From contig NZ_QTSU01000001.1 of assembly GCF_003382365.1 (NCBI RefSeq), positions 1,116,001-1,180,000 of the forward strand: a stretch of DNA of 64,000 bases. The letters are read 5' to 3'. Of the stretch, positions 62,075 to 64,000 are shown piece by piece. Each line of letters begins with the position of its first letter. The first letter of the stretch is position 1. A model generated the notes under the pieces. It had not been told where the DNA came from. It saw only the letters and a list, made by a program, of their open reading frames with translations, and searched no databases. Origin of the DNA: Lysobacter silvisoli. GTDB taxonomy: Bacteria > Pseudomonadota > Gammaproteobacteria > Xanthomonadales > Xanthomonadaceae. Both the position numbers and the translations under genes were made by a program.

Positions 62075-64000
62075 AGATCGAATCGTAAGCCGATTGTCCG
62101 AACACTTCGGGAACGTTCCGGATGCGTTGCGCAAGCGGCGCCTGCTGGTCGGCGTGGTCTTCGTCGCCTTGCTCGCAGCCAGCGTCATGGGCATCGGCAA
62201 GCTGCGCATGGACATGACCATCGAGGGCTGGTTCAACAAAGAAGATCCGACCCTGGTCGCGTTCAACCGCTACCACGCGCAGTTCGGCAGCGAGGACGGC
62301 GTCTACATCGTCTACAAGCCCAAGGACGGGGACGTGTTCTCGCCGGCTTCCCTGGAGGCGGTGCGCGGCATCCAGGACGATCTGATCAACTTCCGTGCCA
62401 AGCTCAAGGAGGGCGAGGCATCCGCGCTGGAGCACATCGTCAAGGTCGACACCCTGGTGAACGCCCCGGTGCTGACGGTCGACGGGGACGTGCTAGCTTC
62501 CAAGCAGCTGGTCGGCGACACGGTACCCACCTCGCCCGAGGCGATCGCCCAGATCAAGGCGATCGCGGAATCCGAGAAGCAGCTGCCGCTGCAGTTTTTC
62601 TCGCGCGATCACAAGTACGGCGGCATCTACATCGAGACCGACTTCGGCACCGTCCCGGTGGATGCGGAGGCGGTCACCGAGGACACGGTTCTGTCGCTCG
62701 ATCAGACCGCATCGCCCGGCGAGGACAAGCCCGGTGAGGACAAGCCGGTCGAGTTCAAGCCCACCGACCAGGCCGATTACCTGAAGCTGTTCGAGGAAAT
62801 CAAGAAGATCCTCGGCAAGCCCGAGTACGCCAAGCAGTTCGACTTCTATGCCGTCGGCAACACCGCGGCCGCCGAGCACGATGTGAAGATGTCCGAAGAG
62901 ATGGGCATGCTCTACATGGCCGCGTTCGCGATCATCATGGTGCTGCTGTGGTTCCTGTTCCGCTCCGCTTCGGCCGTGGTCTGGTCGATGCTGATCGTGA
63001 TCCTGAGCACGGTCTTCACCCTGGGCGCGGCCGGCCTGCTCGGGCTCACCGTGACCGGTTTCCTGATCCTCACCATCCTACTCATCCTGACCGTGGGCGT
63101 GGCCGATTCGGTGCACACGCTCACCGGCTACACCCGCCTGCGCACCTCCGGCATCGATCATCAGGATGCGTTGCGCCGAACCTACAAGTTCGCCGGCGTG
63201 GCGCTGCTGCTGACCGGTCTGACCAACATGACCGGCACGATGGCGCTGAACATCACGCCGGTCGTGCCGATCCAGAGCTTCGCGATCATGTCCACACTGG
63301 GCATCCTGTTCGCCTTGCTGCTGACCTTCTATCTGCTGCCGGTGCTGATCGACCTGTGGCCGACGGTGCCAAAGAAGAAGACGATCGTCGTGACGCAGGG
63401 CAAGAAGCGGTTCCTGGATTTGCTGCCGCGCCTCAAGTCGACCCTGGACAAGGTCGTCCCGCTGGTGGAGAAGCGCCCGATCGCCTTCATCGTTCCCTTC
63501 ATGCTGGTGCTCGCGTTCTCCATCTACGGCGCGACGCGGGTGAAGATCGACTCGCAGATACTGGACCAGTATCCGGCGGACTCGACCTTCACCCAGAGCG
63601 TGAAGGTGGCGGACGACCACATGATGGGCGCCTACGCCATGGTGCTGTACCTGGATTTCCACGAGGACTTCGCCCTGCAGGATCCGGACGTGCTCAAGGC
63701 CATGGACGAGCTGCAGAAGAAGTTCGAGACCAAGTACGGCAAGTACGTGGTGATGACCAACTCCATCGCCTACGTGGCCAAGGACGCCAACCGCAAGCTC
63801 AACGGCAACGCCGCGGCCTACGACCGCATCCCGGACACGCGCGAAGCCCTGGCGCAAACGCTGTTCATGTTCAACAGCGCGAATCCGAGCGAGCGCCAGC
63901 GCCTGGTCGACGACAACTACCGCAAGGCCAATATCAAGATCTCGCTGCACAGCTACGGCTCGTACGAGTACGACGAGGTCTTTCAGCAGATGCGCGCCGA
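62064..64000 (+). CDS. RND/MMPL-family exporter permease (3' end outside window)
   Basis: The 645 visible codons show an inner-membrane transporter of the RND superfamily, MMPL/HAE3-like. One membrane segment near residues 26-45 is followed by a large periplasmic loop (to about 280). A packed block of segments follows (about 283-435) that includes LTVGVADSVHT, the charged transmembrane motif of proton-driven members. Another segment near 475-495 leads into the second periplasmic loop, which runs off the window. A Gly/Glu/Asp/Lys-rich repeat (GEDKPGEDKP) interrupts the first loop. With the outer-membrane barrel at 54753 it probably exports the polyketide or provides self-resistance. Confidence 0.9.
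   Translation, partial: MSFRDRIVSRLSEHFGNVPDALRKRRLLVGVVFVALLAASVMGIGKLRMDMTIEGWFNKEDPTLVAFNRYHAQFGSEDGVYIVYKPKDGDVFSPASLEAVRGIQDDLINFRAKLKEGEASALEHIVKVDTLVNAPVLTVDGDVLASKQLVGDTVPTSPEAIAQIKAIAESEKQLPLQFFSRDHKYGGIYIETDFGTVPVDAEAVTEDTVLSLDQTASPGEDKPGEDKPVEFKPTDQADYLKLFEEIKKILGKPEYAKQFDFYAVGNTAAAEHDVKMSEEMGMLYMAAFAIIMVLLWFLFRSASAVVWSMLIVILSTVFTLGAAGLLGLTVTGFLILTILLILTVGVADSVHTLTGYTRLRTSGIDHQDALRRTYKFAGVALLLTGLTNMTGTMALNITPVVPIQSFAIMSTLGILFALLLTFYLLPVLIDLWPTVPKKKTIVVTQGKKRFLDLLPRLKSTLDKVVPLVEKRPIAFIVPFMLVLAFSIYGATRVKIDSQILDQYPADSTFTQSVKVADDHMMGAYAMVLYLDFHEDFALQDPDVLKAMDELQKKFETKYGKYVVMTNSIAYVAKDANRKLNGNAAAYDRIPDTREALAQTLFMFNSANPSERQRLVDDNYRKANIKISLHSYGSYEYDEVFQQMRA

Overview
The window is one continuous biosynthetic gene cluster for a trans-AT (AT-less) modular polyketide, all on the + strand. 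The DNA is strongly GC-rich. A beta-barrel outer-membrane protein and an RND/MMPL-type permease point to a Gram-negative host. A Lysobacter/Xanthomonadales-like gammaproteobacterium is my inference only, because no housekeeping gene is present to confirm it. Both ends are cut: the first PKS gene enters from the left and the permease runs off the right edge.

Layout. (1) 2-29035: four consecutive PKS genes. Read in order they encode KS-DH|KR-ACP, KS-DH(degenerate)-ECH-ECH-ACPb-ACPb, KS|DH-KR-ACP, KS-dh remnant-ACPb-ACPb, KS-KR-ACP, KS-DH|DH-KR-ACP and a terminal KS; '|' marks a gene boundary inside a module, and ACPb carries the Trp flag of beta-branching carriers. (2) 29096-33498: a complete beta-branching (isoprenoid-like) cassette of HMG-CoA synthase, ECH1, ECH2, donor ACP and decarboxylase KS. 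(3) 33541-37204: trans-acting enzymes, namely a malonyl AT, a second AT of acyl-hydrolase type, a hotdog thioesterase and an MDR-family reductase. (4) 37406-47905: a 3499-residue PKS that opens ACP, then a DUF2156/MprF-like acyltransferase domain, then a PLP-dependent tyrosine phenol-lyase/tryptophanase-like lyase domain, followed by KS-DH-KR-ACP and KS-DH(degenerate). (5) 48024-54752: an acyl ligase, an SDR, a free ACP and a KS-DH-KR protein without its own carrier. (6) 54753-64000: an outer-membrane barrel, a class III aminotransferase, an ACP-KS0-ACP-TE release protein and the RND/MMPL permease.

How it works together. Malonyl units are supplied by the free AT. The chain gains several olefins (KS-DH-KR modules) and two beta-branches, installed at the two tandem-ACPb modules by the HMGS cassette. 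All KR domains show the Asp typical of B-type ketoreductases. The chain then reaches the ACP-DUF2156-lyase unit, whose arrangement parallels the DUF-SH didomain that installs sulfur in the leinamycin family. This is the most unusual part of the window. The end of the line carries an aminotransferase of the kind that aminates carrier-bound beta-keto acids, a KS lacking a catalytic His, and a thioesterase with an intact triad. Export probably uses the barrel and the RND/MMPL protein.

No tRNA, rRNA, CRISPR array, insertion sequence or integrase was seen. There is no gene-free stretch longer than 300 bases; the longest gap (37205-37405) carries a candidate promoter and a hairpin.
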